Positions 42,298-51,508 of a stretch of 64,000 bases of DNA are shown one piece after another. Below the pieces are notes generated by a model. It ran no database searches and had not been told where the DNA came from. It saw nothing but the letters and a program-made list of their open reading frames with translations. The stretch lies in assembly GCF_024979295.1 (NCBI RefSeq), contig NZ_JANLCJ010000003.1, positions 372,001-436,000 on the forward strand, given 5' to 3'. Position numbers and translations under genes: made by a program. The stretch is from Herbiconiux daphne (GTDB lineage: Bacteria; Actinomycetota; Actinomycetes; Actinomycetales; Microbacteriaceae). Each line of letters begins with the position of its first letter. Within the stretch, counting starts at the first letter, position 1.

Positions 42298-42810
42298 TCA
42301 GGTGGCCTCGGAGTCGAACGCGGTCGCGGCAACCGCCGCCGCCGCGGGAGCACCCGCCGAACCCGCCGCACCCGAGACACCCGCCGCATTCGCCACCCCC
42401 GCAGCGCCCGAGCCCGCCGCGTCGGGCTCGACGATCGGCACCGGCCCCCCGGCCGACTTCGCCTTGTGCTGCAGATAGGCGGGCTCAGGCCGAGTCGCGG
42501 GCCGGCTTACCGGCCGCACGGCCGACGTGCCCGCCGCTCCGGCCGCACCCGCCGGGGCGTCATCGAGCAGCGCCTCGCGAATGATGCGGCGCGGGTCGTA
42601 CTGCCGCGGGTCGAGCTTCTTCCAGTCGACGTCGTCGAACTCGGGGCCCATCTCGTCGCGCATGCGCTCCTTGGCCCCGTTCGCCATGTCGCGCACGGTG
42701 CGCACGAGCTGCGCGAGCTTCGCCGCGTAGCCCGGAAGCCGTTCGGGGCCGAGCAGGAAGACCGCGATCACACCGATCAGCAGCAGCTTCTCGAACGTCA
42801 ACCCGAACAT
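42298..42810 (-). CDS. tatB: Twin-arginine translocase subunit TatB
   Basis: A 170-residue protein: an N-terminal membrane helix (EKLLLIGVIAVFLLGPERLP, with the Glu and FLLGPERLP hallmark), an amphipathic helix (YAAKLAQLVRTVRDMANGAK) and a long Ala/Gly/Pro-rich tail. TatB receives folded Tat substrates such as the EfeB peroxidase encoded later in this window. The ATG has TATGAT six bases upstream. tatA and tatC are not in the window, as is usual for actinobacteria where tatB lies apart. Confidence 0.92.
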   Translation of the reverse strand: MFGLTFEKLLLIGVIAVFLLGPERLPGYAAKLAQLVRTVRDMANGAKERMRDEMGPEFDDVDWKKLDPRQYDPRRIIREALLDDAPAGAAGAAGTSAVRPVSRPATRPEPAYLQHKAKSAGGPVPIVEPDAAGSGAAGVANAAGVSGAAGSAGAPAAAAVAATAFDSEAT

Positions 42811-42816
42811 GCTGAA

Positions 42817-42822
42817 ATCATA
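42817..42822 (-). promoter_or_regulatory. -10 box TATGAT for tatB (leaderless)
   Basis: Six bases (TTCAGC) lie between the box and ATG 42810. This is the closest match to TATAAT in the window. Confidence 0.55.
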
Positions 42823-42882
42823 CCTCCGCGACCGTGAGCGACCTGTGGGGCGTGGCTCCCCGCCCGCGCGGCACCGGGTCTC

Positions 42883-42888
42883 TAAGCT
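42883..42888 (+). promoter_or_regulatory. -10 box TAAGCT for the O-methyltransferase gene
   Basis: The box would start transcription near 42895, at the ribosome site GGAGGA (42895-42900), five bases before GTG 42906; a very short leader. Confidence 0.4.
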
Positions 42889-42905
42889 GTCACCGGAGGA
42901 ACACC

Positions 42906-43538
42906 GTGTCTAGCAAAGAGTCCAGTTGGAAGTTCACCGGCGACATCGTCGTCGAGAGCCCGCAGATCGTCGCGGCGCGTTCGCACGCCGCCGAAGTGGG
43001 GGTCGAATCCGTCACGCCCGCGATCGGCAGCCAGCTGGCCGTGATCGCCGCCGCCACCGCGGCGAAGTCGATCGTCGAGATCGGCACGGGCCTCGGCGTC
43101 TCCGCACTCTGGATGCTCAAGGGCGCTCCGGATGCCACGATCACCTCCATCGACACCGAACTCGAGCACCAGCAGGTCGCGCGTGCGGCACTGCTCGAGG
43201 CGAAGGTGCCCCCGAACCGCATCCGCCTCATCACGGGGCGCGCCTCGGAGGTGCTCCCCCGCCTCAACGAGAACTCCTACGACCTCGTGCTCGTCGACGC
43301 CGACGCCAAGTCGGTGATCGAATACGTCGAGCACGCCATCCGGCTCGTGCGCCGCGGCGGCACCGTGCTCGTGCCTCACGCGCTCTGGAAAGACAAGGTC
43401 GCCGACCCGGCCCAGCGCGGCGACACCGTCACCGACTTCCGCACCCTCGCGGCCGAGCTCTCGGCGTCGGAGGCCGTGCTCGTGGCGCTCTCGCCCGCAG
43501 GCGACGGCCTGCTGCAGGTCACCAAGATCGTCAGCTGA
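42906..43538 (+). CDS. SAM-dependent O-methyltransferase (caffeoyl-CoA/catechol type)
   Basis: A 210-residue class I methyltransferase. Motif I EIGTGLGVSALWML, the acidic post-motif TSIDTELEH, and DLVLVDADAKSVIEYVEHAI identify the family-3 O-methyltransferase group. The GTG at 42906 is selected by GGAGGA five bases upstream; an upstream GTG at 42834 would add 24 unrelated residues. It is divergent from tatB. The substrate is unknown. Confidence 0.9.
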   Translation: MSSKESSWKFTGDIVVESPQIVAARSHAAEVGVESVTPAIGSQLAVIAAATAAKSIVEIGTGLGVSALWMLKGAPDATITSIDTELEHQQVARAALLEAKVPPNRIRLITGRASEVLPRLNENSYDLVLVDADAKSVIEYVEHAIRLVRRGGTVLVPHALWKDKVADPAQRGDTVTDFRTLAAELSASEAVLVALSPAGDGLLQVTKIVS

Positions 43539-43601
43539 GCGGCGCCCACGGCCCCGCCCACGCAAGCCCGCACGACCACAGCCCCGCCCGTGCAAGTCCG
43601 C

Positions 43602-43643
43602 ACGACGACGGCCCCGGCACCTGCGTGCCGGGGCCGTCGTCGT
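43602..43643. terminator. Perfect 19-base hairpin, probable bidirectional terminator
   Basis: Arms 43602-43620 and 43625-43643 are fully complementary around the loop CTGC. It stands between the convergent O-methyltransferase and DUF3117 genes. There is no U-tract, which is common for actinobacterial terminators. The bases before it (43547-43606) hold two imperfect 30-base direct repeats that partly share the arm sequence. Confidence 0.75.
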
Positions 43644-43650
43644 TGCTCAG

Positions 43651-43824
43651 CTATGCGGGATTGACCACGCCTGCGAGCGCGTCGTGAAGCTCCTTCGCCT
43701 CCGCGTCGTTGACGGAGACGACGAGGCGCCCCCCGCCCTCCAGCGGTACTCGCACGATGATGAGGCGTCCTTCTTTCACTGCCTCCATCGGTCCGTCTCC
43801 GGTCCTGGGTTTCATGGCGGCCAT
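43651..43824 (-). CDS. DUF3117 family small protein
   Basis: A 57-residue protein with the family pattern MAAMKPRTGDGPMEAVKEGR and VPLEGGGRLVVSVNDAE. It is conserved through actinobacteria with unknown function. The ATG at 43824 is chosen because AAAGGGGAG lies at the proper distance and because the family begins MAAMKPRTG; a start at 43854 would add ten residues. It is likely monocistronic. Confidence 0.92.
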   Translation of the reverse strand: MAAMKPRTGDGPMEAVKEGRLIIVRVPLEGGGRLVVSVNDAEAKELHDALAGVVNPA

Positions 43825-43943
43825 TCGGCTCCCCTTTCGTGGTGTCTCTACCATTATCGCGGATGCGTGACACGTGAAGAAACTCGGCCACGCGACATCC
43901 GTCGTTTAATCCGGAGTTCGGTGCCGGATGACGCGGGCGGGCA

Positions 43944-45176
43944 TCACGGGGGCGTCCAGTCCCGGCCGTCGACGCCCCACGCGATCGTCATCCACCCCAC
44001 CTGGCCGGCGATGCAGACGAGCACGAGACCCACCCGGTAGACACGCGATTTCGGCACGGCGAGGGCGCCGAGGGCCGGGAACAGCGGCATGAGCAGTCGG
44101 AACGTGCTCGACTGCGGAAAGAACACCGCGAGCAGATAGATCGCGTAGCTCGCAAGCCACAGCCGAAGGTCGACTCCGAGTCGTTTCACCGGCCGCGTGA
44201 ACAGGAACGCGGCGAAGCCGAGAATGAGCAGACTCACCACGACGATGCCCCACGGCGCGCCGAGCCACCAGTTGCCGCCCTGGAACCACGCCGTGAACGG
44301 CACGAGCTCGCCCCAACCGATGTACGACGAGCGCCACGCCAGTTCGGTGTCGGTGTAGGCGCTCATCGAGCCGGTGGCGATCCAGGCGATGATCAGCCAG
44401 ACGAGCCCCATGACGCCGCTGAACACGGCGAGCGCCACCGTGGTGACACGATCGGCGAGCGGGAACGGGTCGCGCGACCGGATGAGGTAGCGGTGCACGA
44501 GATGCAGCCCGACGAAGAGGGCGAAGGCGAGTCCCGACGGCCGGGTGAGCGCCATCACCGCCACGATCGGGAAGACCCACGGGTAGCGGCGGGTCACCAC
44601 CAGGTAGAGCGCCGAGACGAGCAGCAGCAGCGACATCGACTCGGCGTAGGCGAACTGCAGCAGCGGCGAGAGCGGCGCCACGCAGAACAGCACCACGCTG
44701 AACAGGGCGGTGCCGGAGTCTTTCAGCACGTGCTGCATGAGCTTGTAGAACACCAGCGCGGCACCGAGGGCGCAGCCCACCGACACGATCACCGCGATGA
44801 GCTCCCAGCGGGCGCCGGTCACGAACCTCAGCGCGCCGACCAGGAAGGGGTAGGCCGGCATGAAGGCCCAGGCACTCTCGCCCACGTGCCCGTCGGCCGT
44901 CATCGGCAGCTCGGACGGGTAACCGTAGAACGAGATGATCTTGTACCAGTTGCCGTCCCAGATGGCGGCGTAGCTGAGGTAGGGCGGGTTGGCGCCCGTC
45001 CAGGGGTTGGGGCCCTGGGCGCGCGAGAACAGCAGCACGATCACGGTCGTCACCACCCGCGAGAGCACGAACACGACCACGACCCGCAGCCACCAGGGGC
45101 TGAGTCGATACCTCAGGCGCAGCCGCGAGACCCGTCGTGGCGCGGCATCCGCTCGCCCCGGCGAGATCGTCGACAC
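43944..45176 (-). CDS. PIG-V-like polytopic mannosyltransferase
   Basis: A 410-residue protein with about ten membrane helices and a basic N-terminus. The luminal/extracellular WDGNWYKIISFYGYP and FAYAESMSLLLL motifs match bacterial PIG-V-type GT-C glycosyltransferases, which use polyprenyl-phosphate mannose to decorate lipids or proteins at the cell surface. The acceptor is unknown. The GTG start lies seven bases after the dapE stop, so it is probably cotranscribed with dapE. Confidence 0.82.
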   Translation of the reverse strand: MSTISPGRADAAPRRVSRLRLRYRLSPWWLRVVVVFVLSRVVTTVIVLLFSRAQGPNPWTGANPPYLSYAAIWDGNWYKIISFYGYPSELPMTADGHVGESAWAFMPAYPFLVGALRFVTGARWELIAVIVSVGCALGAALVFYKLMQHVLKDSGTALFSVVLFCVAPLSPLLQFAYAESMSLLLLVSALYLVVTRRYPWVFPIVAVMALTRPSGLAFALFVGLHLVHRYLIRSRDPFPLADRVTTVALAVFSGVMGLVWLIIAWIATGSMSAYTDTELAWRSSYIGWGELVPFTAWFQGGNWWLGAPWGIVVVSLLILGFAAFLFTRPVKRLGVDLRLWLASYAIYLLAVFFPQSSTFRLLMPLFPALGALAVPKSRVYRVGLVLVCIAGQVGWMTIAWGVDGRDWTPP

Positions 45177-45183
45177 CGGCGCC

Positions 45184-46284
45184 TCAGCTGCCGTTCGAGA
45201 GCCAGGCGCGCAGCCCCGCCTCGCACGAGACGATCTGGCTGACGCGCACGCGCTCGTCGTCGGCGTGCGCCTTGAGCGGGTCGCCGGGGCCGTAGTTGAC
45301 GGCCGGGATGCCCATGGCCGAGAACCGGGCGACGTCGGTCCAGCCGTATTTCGGCTTCGCCTCGCCCCCCACGGCGGCCAGGAACTTCTGGGCCAGCGGG
45401 GCGTCGAGCCCGGGCCGGGCGCCCACGGCGAGGTCGACGATGCGGATGTCGAAGCCCGGGAACAGCTCGTGGATGTGCGCGACCGCCTCCTCGCCCGAGC
45501 GACTCGGGGCGAACCGGTAGTTCACGTGCACCATCACCTCGTCGGGGATGATGTTACCGGCCACGCCCCCCGTGATGCCGACGGCGTTGAGTCCCTCGCG
45601 GTAGACGAGCCCGTCGACCTCGATCTCCTCGGCCCGGTAGTTCGCGAGGGTGTCGAGAACGGATGCCGCCTTGTGGATGGCGTTGTCGCCCACCCAGCTG
45701 CGCGCCGAGTGCGCCCGCAGCCCGTAGGCGCGGATCTCGGCCCGCAGGTTGCCGTTGCAGCCGCCCTCGATCTGGCTGTTCGTCGGTTCGCCGAGGATGG
45801 CGAAGTCGCCCACGAAGAGGTCGGGGCGGTTGGCGGCCAGTCGGGTGAGACCGTTGAGCTCGTTCGACACCTCCTCGTGGTCGTACCACATCCAGGTGAT
45901 GTCGACCGGGGGCGCCACGAGCTCGGCGGCGAGCTTCAGCTGCACCGCGACGCCGCCCTTCATGTCGACCGTGCCTCGGCCCCAGAGGTACTCCTCGCCC
46001 TCGTAGGTCTCGTAGCGGGTCGGCAGGTTGTCGTTCAGCGGAACCGTGTCGATGTGCCCCGCGATCACCACCCGCTGCTCGCGGCCGAGGTTCGTGCGCG
46101 CCACGATCGTGTCGCCGTCGCGGATGATCTCGAGGTGGCGGCATCCGCTGAGCGCAGCCACGATCGCGTCGGCGAGCAGGGCCTCGTCGCCCGACACCGA
46201 CTCGACGTCGCAGATCTGCTGAGTGAGCACCACCGACGACTCGGCGAGATCGAGAACCGGATGCGCGGGGTCGAAAGCAGGCAT
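45184..46284 (-). CDS. dapE: Succinyl-diaminopimelate desuccinylase
   Basis: A 366-residue M20 metallohydrolase that converts N-succinyl-LL-DAP to LL-DAP in lysine and peptidoglycan synthesis. Dizinc ligands and catalytic residues appear in VIAGHIDTVP, WGRGTVDMKGG, WYDHEEVSNE, ILGEPTNSQIEGG and the last His in PLKAHADDERV. Its ATG is preceded at six bases by TAAACT, so it is leaderless, and it is divergent from dapD across 39 bases. The mannosyltransferase gene follows in the same operon. Confidence 0.95.
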   Translation of the reverse strand: MPAFDPAHPVLDLAESSVVLTQQICDVESVSGDEALLADAIVAALSGCRHLEIIRDGDTIVARTNLGREQRVVIAGHIDTVPLNDNLPTRYETYEGEEYLWGRGTVDMKGGVAVQLKLAAELVAPPVDITWMWYDHEEVSNELNGLTRLAANRPDLFVGDFAILGEPTNSQIEGGCNGNLRAEIRAYGLRAHSARSWVGDNAIHKAASVLDTLANYRAEEIEVDGLVYREGLNAVGITGGVAGNIIPDEVMVHVNYRFAPSRSGEEAVAHIHELFPGFDIRIVDLAVGARPGLDAPLAQKFLAAVGGEAKPKYGWTDVARFSAMGIPAVNYGPGDPLKAHADDERVRVSQIVSCEAGLRAWLSNGS

Positions 46285-46290
46285 TCCCCA

Positions 46291-46317
46291 AGTTTAGGGT
46301 TCGCGGGCCAATACGCT
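46291..46317. promoter_or_regulatory. Back-to-back leaderless promoters of dapE and dapD
   Basis: On the minus strand TAAACT (46291-46296) is six bases before ATG 46284 of dapE; on the plus strand TACGCT (46312-46317) is six bases before ATG 46324 of dapD. Only 15 bases separate the two boxes, so each -35 region falls within or beyond the other -10, and two polymerases could hardly bind together. Confidence 0.6.
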
Positions 46318-46323
46318 TGAGTC

Positions 46324-47313
46324 ATGCCTGACGAACTGCTGAACGCCGCTTCCTCCCCGCTCGAGAGCTCTGCCGCCCCCACGCACGCCTGGGGTCATGG
46401 GCTGGCCACGATCGCGGGCGACGGAACCGTGCTCGACACCTGGTTCCCGGCGCCGCGCCTCGGTGAGCCGCCGGTCGGCGAGACCCTGCGGGTTCCCGAC
46501 GAGCTGCTCGTTCATGCGACTCCGGATGCGCGCCGCAACGTGACCGTCGACGTCACCGCCGAGGTCATCGAGCTCGCGGCTCCCCCGGAGTCGACCCCGG
46601 ATGCCTACCTGCGCCTGCACCTGCTGTCGCACCTGCTCGTGGCGCCGAATTCGATCAACCTCGACGGCATCTTCGCGCACCTGCCGATCGTGGTCTGGAC
46701 CAACGCGGGCCCCGTGCACCCCGACGACTTCGACCGCCTGCGCCCCTCGCTGCAGCGGGCCGGCATCCAGGCCTACGGAATCGACAAGTTCCCGCGCATG
46801 CTCGACTACGTCACCCCGGCGAAGGTGCGCATAGCGGATGCCTCGCGCGTGCGTCTCGGCGCGCATCTCGCTCCGGGAACCACCGTGATGCACGAGGGCT
46901 TCGTGAACTTCAATGCCGGCACGACCGGCTCCTCGATGGTCGAGGGCCGCATCTCGCAGGGCGTCGTCGTGGGCGACGGCTCGGATGTCGGTGGCGGTGC
47001 GTCGATCATGGGCACCCTCTCGGGTGGTGGCACGCAGCGCGTCTCGATCGGGCGGCGCGCGCTGCTCGGCGCCAACGCGGGCATCGGCATCTCGATCGGC
47101 GACGACTCGGTGGTCGAGGCCGGCCTCTACGTCACGGCCGGCACGAAGGTCGTGCTCATCGACGGCTCCGACGACGAGCACCAGATCGTGAAGGCCGTCG
47201 CCCTCTCCGGGGTGCCGAACCTCCTCTTCCGCCGCAACTCCCTCTCGGGCGCCGTCGAGGCCGTCGCCCGCACGGGCACCGGCATCACCCTCAACCCCAC
47301 CCTGCACGCCTGA
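46324..47313 (+). CDS. dapD: Tetrahydrodipicolinate N-succinyltransferase
   Basis: A 329-residue enzyme of the actinobacterial DapD class, which adds a succinyl group from succinyl-CoA to tetrahydrodipicolinate. The C-terminal half is a left-handed beta-helix of hexapeptide repeats (VRLGAHLAPGTTVMHEGFVN; RISQGVVVGDGSDVGGGASI), and the N-terminal region has the family FPAPRLGE-like stretch and VVWTNAGPVHPDDF. It is divergent from dapE. Thirty-five bases after its stop the palindrome-flanked DUF559 cassette begins. Confidence 0.94.
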   Translation: MPDELLNAASSPLESSAAPTHAWGHGLATIAGDGTVLDTWFPAPRLGEPPVGETLRVPDELLVHATPDARRNVTVDVTAEVIELAAPPESTPDAYLRLHLLSHLLVAPNSINLDGIFAHLPIVVWTNAGPVHPDDFDRLRPSLQRAGIQAYGIDKFPRMLDYVTPAKVRIADASRVRLGAHLAPGTTVMHEGFVNFNAGTTGSSMVEGRISQGVVVGDGSDVGGGASIMGTLSGGGTQRVSIGRRALLGANAGIGISIGDDSVVEAGLYVTAGTKVVLIDGSDDEHQIVKAVALSGVPNLLFRRNSLSGAVEAVARTGTGITLNPTLHA

Positions 47314-47347
47314 CCCTTCGCTCTCGTCTCCCTCTCCCCTCGCTCGC

Positions 47348-47401
47348 GAGTGGTCACTTTCCGCGTCAAAACCCCGCCCTTGGCGCGGAAAGTGCCCACT
47401 C
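47348..47401. repeat. Long palindrome C (left flank of the DUF559 gene)
   Basis: Arms at 47348-47369 and 47380-47401 pair over 22 positions with one mismatch and one wobble; loop of ten bases. The left arm begins GAGTGGTCACTTTCCGCG. The right arm ends inside the stop codon of the DUF559 gene. It is the same family as palindrome D. Confidence 0.88.
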
Positions 47402-48329
47402 ACCGCCAGCCGCGGAGGCGAAGCGCGCGGCGCGTGCGAGCGGGAGTCGAATCCCAGCCCGACGAAGGGGTGTCTTTGCTCTCGCGGATGTGCACCCAGC
47501 GCGCCTCGAGCAGGGCCTCGTGGCGCGCCACATCGTCGCGGTACTGCTTGGAGTCGACGCGATGCTGCTCGCCGTCGTACTCCACGACGACCTTCCACTC
47601 CGGGTAGACCAGATCTCCGAAGGCGATGAACCGGCCGAGGTCGTCGTCGATCCGCCGGTTCAGCTCGGGCTCCGGCAGGCCACTCCTGATCAGCGCAAGA
47701 CGCAACGCGGTCTCGCGCGGCGAGTCGGATCCCTCGCGCATCCACTCCGCCGCCTCGATCGCTGCCCGGCGGCCGCGGCCTCGAAAACGGGTGATGCGAA
47801 GCGCCAGTGCCTCCTCGGGCACATAGGGGCGTAGGTCGCCGGGCACCTGCTTGCGCGGAACCCGGATGAGATGGTCGGCCGCGATCACGAGATCATCGAA
47901 CGGGAGGAGTGACGCGAGTTGCAACCACGTCGTCGCGGCGTCGGTTACCGGCAATCCCTCTCGCTGCGTCACCGCGGTCGCGGCGGAAAGCCGGTGGCCC
48001 GCGACTCCAGGCAGCCGTGGCCGTGTGCCGGTGCCGATCGTGGACACGTGGATTGTCGTCTCGCGACAGACCCAACCAGGTAAGGGCATCTGCCACAACA
48101 TCGCGGCGGTCGTATGGCTGAAGACCTGGTCGGGGCGCATCCGCGTGCGATAGGCACGGCAATGCTCGACGATCGATTCGTCCAACGCACCCGCGTGCCG
48201 CACCCCGCAGTAGGGGCGTGTCAGGTCGGACGAGCGCAGGCGACTCGGGGTGAGCCCCGCTTCGATTGCCGTTTGAACGTGGAAGGGCGCATTCAGCAGG
48301 GCTGGAGGAAGAGGGACTCGACGAGGCAT
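47400..48329 (-). CDS. DUF559/Vsr-like endonuclease-domain protein
   Basis: A 309-residue protein. The N-terminal 200 residues resemble the AbiEi-like/winged part seen in many actinobacterial DUF559 proteins (TAAMLWQMPLPGW; GLPVTDAATTWLQLA). The C-terminus is a PD-(D/E)XK-type domain: SPRETALRLALIRSG (Glu), AFGDLVYPEWKVVVEYDGEQ (Asp, Glu, Asp) and RYRDDVARHEAL-like helix (KQYRDDVARHEALL). A nicking or DNA-cutting activity is likely but untested. Codon use is less GC-biased than in the neighbours, which suggests transfer. Both ends carry copies of the same palindrome; its stop codon is part of the left one. Confidence 0.8.
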   Translation of the reverse strand: MPRRVPLPPALLNAPFHVQTAIEAGLTPSRLRSSDLTRPYCGVRHAGALDESIVEHCRAYRTRMRPDQVFSHTTAAMLWQMPLPGWVCRETTIHVSTIGTGTRPRLPGVAGHRLSAATAVTQREGLPVTDAATTWLQLASLLPFDDLVIAADHLIRVPRKQVPGDLRPYVPEEALALRITRFRGRGRRAAIEAAEWMREGSDSPRETALRLALIRSGLPEPELNRRIDDDLGRFIAFGDLVYPEWKVVVEYDGEQHRVDSKQYRDDVARHEALLEARWVHIRESKDTPSSGWDSTPARTRRALRLRGWR

Positions 48330-48407
48330 GCCCCATGGTGCCGCGCCGAACCCGGCACCGAGGCGTCATCCACAGCCCGACCGCGCCCAGCGCACTTTCC
48401 ACAGGCG

Positions 48408-48463
48408 CGAGTGGTCACTTTCGGCGCCAAAGCGCGCGTCTTGGCGCCGAAAGTGACCACTCG
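48408..48463. repeat. Long palindrome D (right flank of the DUF559 gene)
   Basis: Arms 48408-48430 and 48441-48463 are perfect over 23 bases around a ten-base loop. The left arm begins CGAGTGGTCACTTTCGGCG. It matches palindrome C at 20 of 22 arm positions with the same loop length. It is 78 bases upstream of the DUF559 start and 57 bases from the citrate synthase stop. Confidence 0.92.
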
Positions 48464-48520
48464 GCGGAGGTGGTGGGAGGGACGGGGCGCGGCCGGGCGG
48501 CCTACGCGGGGCGCAGGGCG

Positions 48521-49858
<1,338 letters not shown>

Positions 49859-49943
49859 GGCGCCTCCTTGAGTGATCCTGCCTGCGTGTCAGTGGCGGGA
49901 CGCAGTAAGGCGTTCGTGAACCGGACCGCGTTGACCCTCATAC

Positions 49944-49949
49944 AGCCTA
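49944..49949 (-). promoter_or_regulatory. Candidate -10 box TAGGCT for citrate synthase
   Basis: The best TANNNT match in the 154-base gap between citrate synthase and dapC, about 85 bases before the start codon. The remainder of the gap holds no other clear signal. Confidence 0.3.
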
Positions 49950-50012
49950 ATGTGACCCGAACCATACTGTTGCATCCGCTCACGCTCGGGTTCGGGCGTT
50001 GGAGGTTTGCGC

Positions 50013-51128
50013 CTAACGGAGGCCGCCGGCATCCAATCGCGCCGCCGCCGCGGCGATCCGCTCGTCGGTCGCGGTCAACGAGAACCGCACATGCTGCGGG
50101 TGATGTTCGCCGTAGAACGACCCCGGGCCGGCCAGGATGCCGCGATCGGCGAGCGCCCCGATGGTCTCCCATGCGTCGCGCCCCTCGGTCGCCCAGAGGT
50201 AGAGCCCGGCCTCGCTCGCGTCGATCCGCAGCCCGGCGCGCTCGAGCGCGGGCTTCAGCACGTCGCGGCGCGCCCGGTAGAGCGCCTTCTGCGCGGCCAC
50301 ATGGGCGTCGTCGCCGAGCGCCACCACCATCGCCGCCTGCACGGGACCGGGCGGGATCATGCCCGCGTGCTTGCGCACGGTCACGAGCCGGGCGATGAGC
50401 GCCGGGTCGCCGGCCGCGAACGCCGCCCGGTAGCCGGCGAGGTTCGACTGCTTGCTGAGCGAGTAGGCGGCGAGCACGCCGGTGAGGTCTCCCCCGGTCA
50501 CCCGCGGGTCGAGGATGCTCGGCACGGGCTCCGTCTGCCAGCGCCCGTCCCAGCCGAGCTCGGCGTAGCACTCGTCGCCCGCGATCACGGCACCGAGCTC
50601 GCGGGCCCGTGCGACCGCGGCGGCCAGCGCCGGCACGTCGAGCACGCGCCCGTCGGGGTTGCCGGGGCTGTTCAGCCACACCAGCCGGGTCGCGTCGGGC
50701 CACGTCGCCGGGTCGTCAGCCGCCAGCGAGGTGGCGCCGGCGAGCCGGGCGCCGATCTCGTAGGTGGGATAGGCGGCCACCGGATGCACCACCACATCGC
50801 CCTCGCCGAGCCCGAGCATGAACGGCAGCCACGCCACGAACTCCTTCGACCCGATCGTGGGCAGCACGTTCGCCTCGGTGAGCCCGGGCACACCCCGGCG
50901 CCGGGCGAACCAGGCGGCGATCGCCTCGCGCAGCCGCGGGGTGCCCGCCGTCTGAGGGTAGGCGTGCGCATCCGTCGCCTTCGCGAGCGCCTCGCGCACG
51001 AGAGCCGGCGTCGGGTCGACCGGCGAGCCGATCGAGAGGTCGACGATGCCGTCGGCGTGGGCCCGGGCGCGATCGGCGAACGGCACCATCTGGTCCCACG
51101 GGTAGTCGGGGAGTTCTGCGAGGGCCAC
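50013..51128 (-). CDS. dapC: N-succinyldiaminopimelate aminotransferase
   Basis: A 371-residue class I PLP aminotransferase. The PLP lysine lies in YSLSKQSNLAGYRAAF, the substrate Arg in VRFSLTATDERI, and the nucleotide-phosphate Asn/Asp/Tyr in VWLNSPGNPDGRV and VIAGDECYAEL. Position directly behind fdxA is the conserved actinobacterial context for dapC, which makes N-succinyl-LL-DAP between the DapD and DapE steps. The GTG start is 16 bases after the fdxA stop, so the two are cotranscribed. Confidence 0.9.
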   Translation of the reverse strand: MALAELPDYPWDQMVPFADRARAHADGIVDLSIGSPVDPTPALVREALAKATDAHAYPQTAGTPRLREAIAAWFARRRGVPGLTEANVLPTIGSKEFVAWLPFMLGLGEGDVVVHPVAAYPTYEIGARLAGATSLAADDPATWPDATRLVWLNSPGNPDGRVLDVPALAAAVARARELGAVIAGDECYAELGWDGRWQTEPVPSILDPRVTGGDLTGVLAAYSLSKQSNLAGYRAAFAAGDPALIARLVTVRKHAGMIPPGPVQAAMVVALGDDAHVAAQKALYRARRDVLKPALERAGLRIDASEAGLYLWATEGRDAWETIGALADRGILAGPGSFYGEHHPQHVRFSLTATDERIAAAAARLDAGGLR

Positions 51129-51144
51129 GCTCAGCGGCCCGCGC

Positions 51145-51468
51145 TCAGTGGTCGCCCTGCGGCGGGAGCGCCGCGATGAGCGCGTGGTCCTTCTTGATCA
51201 CGCCGACCTTGGCCGCGCCACCGGGCGAGCCGATGTCGTCGAAGAACTCGACGTTGGCCTTGTAGTAGTCGGCCCATTCTTCGGGCAAGTCGTCTTCGTA
51301 ATAGATGGCCTCGACAGGGCACACCGGCTCGCACGCACCGCAGTCGACGCATTCGTCGGGGTGGATGTAGAGCGAGCGTTCGCCTTCGTAGATGCAGTCG
51401 ACAGGGCACTCGTCGATACACGCGCGGTCTTTGACATCCACGCACGGGAGGGCGATGACATAGGTCAC
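51145..51468 (-). CDS. fdxA: Seven-iron ferredoxin
   Basis: A 107-residue ferredoxin of the FdxA type: [20 protein letters not shown] and [20 protein letters not shown] supply the cysteines of one 3Fe-4S and one 4Fe-4S cluster. The C-terminal extension ([18 protein letters not shown]) is typical of mycobacterial FdxA/FdxC. The GTG start has AAGGGA about 12 bases upstream. It leads the fdxA-dapC unit. Confidence 0.95.
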   Translation of the reverse strand: MTYVIALPCVDVKDRACIDECPVDCIYEGERSLYIHPDECVDCGACEPVCPVEAIYYEDDLPEEWADYYKANVEFFDDIGSPGGAAKVGVIKKDHALIAALPPQGDH

Positions 51469-51502
51469 AGTGGTTCAGATCCCTTCGATAACCCGGAGTT
51501 CG

Positions 51503-51508
51503 AGTCTA
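51503..51508 (-). promoter_or_regulatory. Candidate -10 box TAGACT for fdxA, overlapping a stop codon
   Basis: TAGACT would begin a leader of about 30 bases containing the AAGGGA ribosome site. Its TAG is the stop codon of the preceding membrane-protein gene. Confidence 0.3.

Noticed and set aside
43547..43606. Small repeat array before the 43602-43643 hairpin
   Set aside because: Only two imperfect copies of about 30 bases that share sequence with the terminator arm; probably decayed duplicates of the terminator.
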